Below, in pieces: positions 6,491 through 8,454 of a stretch of 8,454 bases of DNA. Positions within the stretch are counted from its first letter, which is position 1; every line of letters starts with the position of its first letter. The stretch covers positions 1 to 8,454 of the forward strand of contig CANBFZ010000062.1 of NCBI GenBank assembly GCA_947367725.1, given 5' to 3'. The notes beneath the pieces are model-generated. The model was given only the letters and a program-made list of their open reading frames with translations. It was not told where the DNA came from and ran no database searches. Both the position numbers and the translations under genes were made by a program. This DNA is from an uncultured Eubacterium sp. Lineage in GTDB: Bacteria > Bacillota > Clostridia > Peptostreptococcales > Anaerovoracaceae.

Positions 6491-6504
6491 TGAAATTTAT
6501 TTCA
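6491..6504. promoter_or_regulatory. Activator-binding dyad 2 (TGAAA-N4-TTTCA), overlapping the regulator's stop codon
   Basis: It has the same half-sites and spacer length as dyad 1, start-to-start distance 33 bp, centred about 130 bp upstream of the predicted sigma-54 start. It covers the last two codons and the TAA of the response regulator gene, so coding and binding constraints overlap here. Confidence 0.65.
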
Positions 6505-7870
6505 CAGTTTTAGGATCAATGCCGTATGTACGCAGCTTATTCCAAAGCTGCCTTGGTGTAATGTCCAGGGTTTCTGCGCATTTGGTCACATTGCCCCAAG
6601 CAGACTGCAACGCTTTTTCTATGTAATACTTTTCAAAATCTGCCCGTGCTTCTTTTAATGTTGCAGGCTCCTGCAAAAACTGCGGCGTGCTAGCAGGTAT
6701 ACCGCACAAAGGCTGCTGTAAATCGTCCATAGTAATCCTGCCGCCGTCACTTAACGTGACCATGCGCTCTATGATGTTTTTCAATTCCCGCACGTTGCCC
6801 GGATAATCATACGCAAGCAATCTTCGCATGACTTGGTCATCAACCTGTGTAATCTTTTTCTTCTGTTCTGCCTCCGTCTTCTTAAGAAAAAACGCAATCA
6901 GACCGTCCAGATCTTCTTTTCGCTGCCGAATGGGTGGAATAAACAAGGTCAGCGTGTTGATCCGATAAAGCAGATCCTCCCGAAATCTACCCTTTGTAAT
7001 TTCTTCTTCCAGGGACTTGTTGGTAGCACAAATCAGTCGTACATCTAAGTCAATCGACTTGTTGCTGCCAATGCGCTCAATCTTTCTGCTTTCCAGCACG
7101 CGGAGGAGTTTTCCCTGCATATTAATGGGCAAATCACCGATTTCATCCAGAAACAGCGTCCCAAAATTTGCCTCTTCAAACTTGCCGATTCGCTTCGTCA
7201 CTGCCCCCGTAAAACTACCTTTTTCGTGACCAAACAATTCCGATTCAATGACACTTTCCGGCAGACTTTGGCAGTTAATGGGCACAAACGGCTCTTTTCG
7301 TCTATTTCCCCTCTGATGAATATAATTGGCAAAGACTTCTTTTCCCACACCGGACTCACCCAGCAAAAGCACGTTGATATTCGTATCCGCTGTCTTGTCA
7401 CAGAGTTCTAAAAGACGCAGATACTGCGGATTTTTCGATTCTAAAAATACCGTTTCCTCCTGCCGGTTTCGCAGAAGAATATCGCTTTTCTCTGCAAGCC
7501 GCTTCAGCTTAGCAAGGCGCTCCACCTTCATAATCAATTCTTCCAAATCACTGCTTTTGACAAAATAGTCCTTTGCGCCGTACTTAATAGAATCTACAGC
7601 GCTTTCAATAGAACCATAAGCCGTCATCACAATGATATCAATGTCTTCGTGCTCTGCATTCAGCCTGCGGATCAGTTCTTCTCCAGAAAGTTCTGGCATG
7701 CGTAAATCCGTAATCACTAAATTCACCTCATGGTCGCGCAGATAAGAAAGTGCCTGCCGCCCATTTGCACAGGTGCTAGTCTGATAGCCTTTTCTGCTCA
7801 AAATCATGGACACCACTTTCTGGTATTCTGGTTCGTCATCTACTATTAGAATATTATATCCTGTTTTCAT
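6497..7870 (-). CDS. Sigma-54-dependent NtrC-family response regulator
   Basis: This is a 457-aa cytosolic transcription activator with the complete three-domain layout. The receiver domain (1-120) has acidic pocket Asp11/Asp12, phosphate acceptor Asp55 in VITDLRMPE, Thr83 and Lys105. The AAA+ sigma-54 activation domain (about 145-375) has Walker A GESGVGKE (171-178), a sigma-54 contact loop written GSFTGA (218-223) in place of GAFTGA, Walker B TLFLDE (238-243), arginine-finger region GRFREDLLYRIN (294-305), and NVRELKN (359-365). The C-terminal Fis-type helix-turn-helix is at about 405-450 (WGNVTKCAETLDITPRQLWNKL). On phosphorylation it should oligomerise, hydrolyse ATP and open sigma-54 promoters. 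Its ATG overlaps the kinase stop as ATGA, so both are co-translated. Two matching dyads and a -24/-12 promoter just downstream make the neighbouring carrier gene its most likely target. The orthologous name is not determinable. Confidence 0.95.
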   Translation of the reverse strand: MKTGYNILIVDDEPEYQKVVSMILSRKGYQTSTCANGRQALSYLRDHEVNLVITDLRMPELSGEELIRRLNAEHEDIDIIVMTAYGSIESAVDSIKYGAKDYFVKSSDLEELIMKVERLAKLKRLAEKSDILLRNRQEETVFLESKNPQYLRLLELCDKTADTNINVLLLGESGVGKEVFANYIHQRGNRRKEPFVPINCQSLPESVIESELFGHEKGSFTGAVTKRIGKFEEANFGTLFLDEIGDLPINMQGKLLRVLESRKIERIGSNKSIDLDVRLICATNKSLEEEITKGRFREDLLYRINTLTLFIPPIRQRKEDLDGLIAFFLKKTEAEQKKKITQVDDQVMRRLLAYDYPGNVRELKNIIERMVTLSDGGRITMDDLQQPLCGIPASTPQFLQEPATLKEARADFEKYYIEKALQSAWGNVTKCAETLDITPRQLWNKLRTYGIDPKTVK

Positions 7871-8454
7871 CGCTGCTTACCCTTCTTTTCTTCATTCTCG
7901 TCCCACCTTACCGCTACAGGATGGCCGTCTGCATGAATGGGAATTTCTACATAAAATACGGTACCTTCTCCCATCACACTTTCCGCCCGGATCGTGCCGC
8001 CTGCCTGCTCCAATTGAGAATGCACCAAATACAGTCCAAGTCCCGTGCCGCGCTCCTTACTTGTGTAAAACGGGTTAAAAATCTCCAACAGCTTGCCGCT
8101 GTCAATGCCGCATCCATTATCCCGAAACACAAGATGTACCATCTTTTCTAAAATGGTCACCCGAATTTCAATTCTGCGCGACCGCTTCACTTCCGCCAAC
8201 GCATCGATGCTGTTATTAAGCAAGTTAATGATTGTGATCTTAAGCAAATCTTCATTGAGCCGTACCGGTTTCATCTCTTTTCCCGTCAGCGAAAAGTCAA
8301 CGCAGATATTCTGATCATCCGTCTGTTTTTTCTCCAAAAGAAGAATATTATTGACAAGTTCCCCGATGTCCACTTCTTTCTCCTCTTCACCAGAAAGTCT
8401 GGAAAACTTTAAAAGACTGTCGATCAGACGATTGATGCGCTTGATAGAGTCATC
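7867..8454 (-). CDS. Sensor histidine kinase, C-terminal part (N-terminus outside window)
   Basis: The visible 195 residues run from the second helix of the dimerisation domain (DDSIKRINRLIDSLLKFSRL, with the phosphorylated His helix off the window) through a whole HATPase_c domain. ATP-site motifs are the N box (NLLNNSIDA, fragment residues about 77-85), G1 DNGCGID, F box NPFYTSK and G2 GTGLGL. The layout is that of NtrB-like kinases paired with sigma-54 activators. The frame stays open to the window edge, so a GTG at 8373-8371 is not the start. The tail after the catalytic domain is charged (DENEEKKGKQR) and its stop overlaps the regulator ATG by 4 bp. It phosphorylates the neighbouring regulator; the sensor domain and hence the signal are not visible. 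Confidence 0.93.
   Translation of the reverse strand, partial: DDSIKRINRLIDSLLKFSRLSGEEEKEVDIGELVNNILLLEKKQTDDQNICVDFSLTGKEMKPVRLNEDLLKITIINLLNNSIDALAEVKRSRRIEIRVTILEKMVHLVFRDNGCGIDSGKLLEIFNPFYTSKERGTGLGLYLVHSQLEQAGGTIRAESVMGEGTVFYVEIPIHADGHPVAVRWDENEEKKGKQR

Noticed and set aside
7867..8373. Histidine kinase starting at the GTG at 8373
   Set aside because: The frame continues upstream with a typical dimerisation-helix sequence to the window edge, so the gene is truncated by the window and not short.

Overview
The window is ordinary chromosomal DNA, about half G+C. It looks like an anaerobic member of the Bacillota (Firmicutes). The support for this is strong AGGAGG-type ribosome sites, NhaC-family carriers, a sigma-54 activator of the NtrC type, and short tightly packed operons. 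No rRNA, tRNA, phage or IS sequence is visible, so a genus cannot be named.

Two operons converge on a bidirectional terminator near 4396-4447. The plus-strand operon (1-4316) holds the 3' part of an NhaC-family carrier, two tandem paralogous enzymes of the guanidino-group-modifying superfamily (arginine deiminase / dimethylarginine hydrolase / amidinotransferase fold, 310 and 309 aa), and a DegT/StrS-type PLP aminotransferase 3 bp behind the second one. The two guanidino enzymes differ at catalytic positions: Glu in FEGAD in the first, Asp in FDGAC in the second. They are therefore unlikely to be redundant. No carbamoyltransferase or carbamate kinase is present, so this is not a standard arginine deiminase (arc) operon.

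The minus-strand block (8454 to 4469) starts with the C-terminal part of a histidine kinase, coupled by an ATGA overlap to a complete sigma-54-dependent response regulator. After a 161-bp gap comes a second NhaC-family carrier, overlapped by 8 bp with a small two-helix membrane protein. The gap reads as a textbook sigma-54 control region. It has two identical-consensus dyads (TGAAA-N4-TTTCA) 33 bp apart, one covering the regulator's stop codon, and then a -24/-12 element (TGGCAT-N5-TTGCT) about 40 bp before the carrier's ATG.

The likely reading is that a two-component system senses an amino-acid-like or guanidino solute and switches on the adjacent carrier. The opposing operon imports or exchanges a related solute and modifies its guanidino and amino/keto groups. 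The link between the two operons is inferred from proximity. Substrates cannot be read from the sequence.
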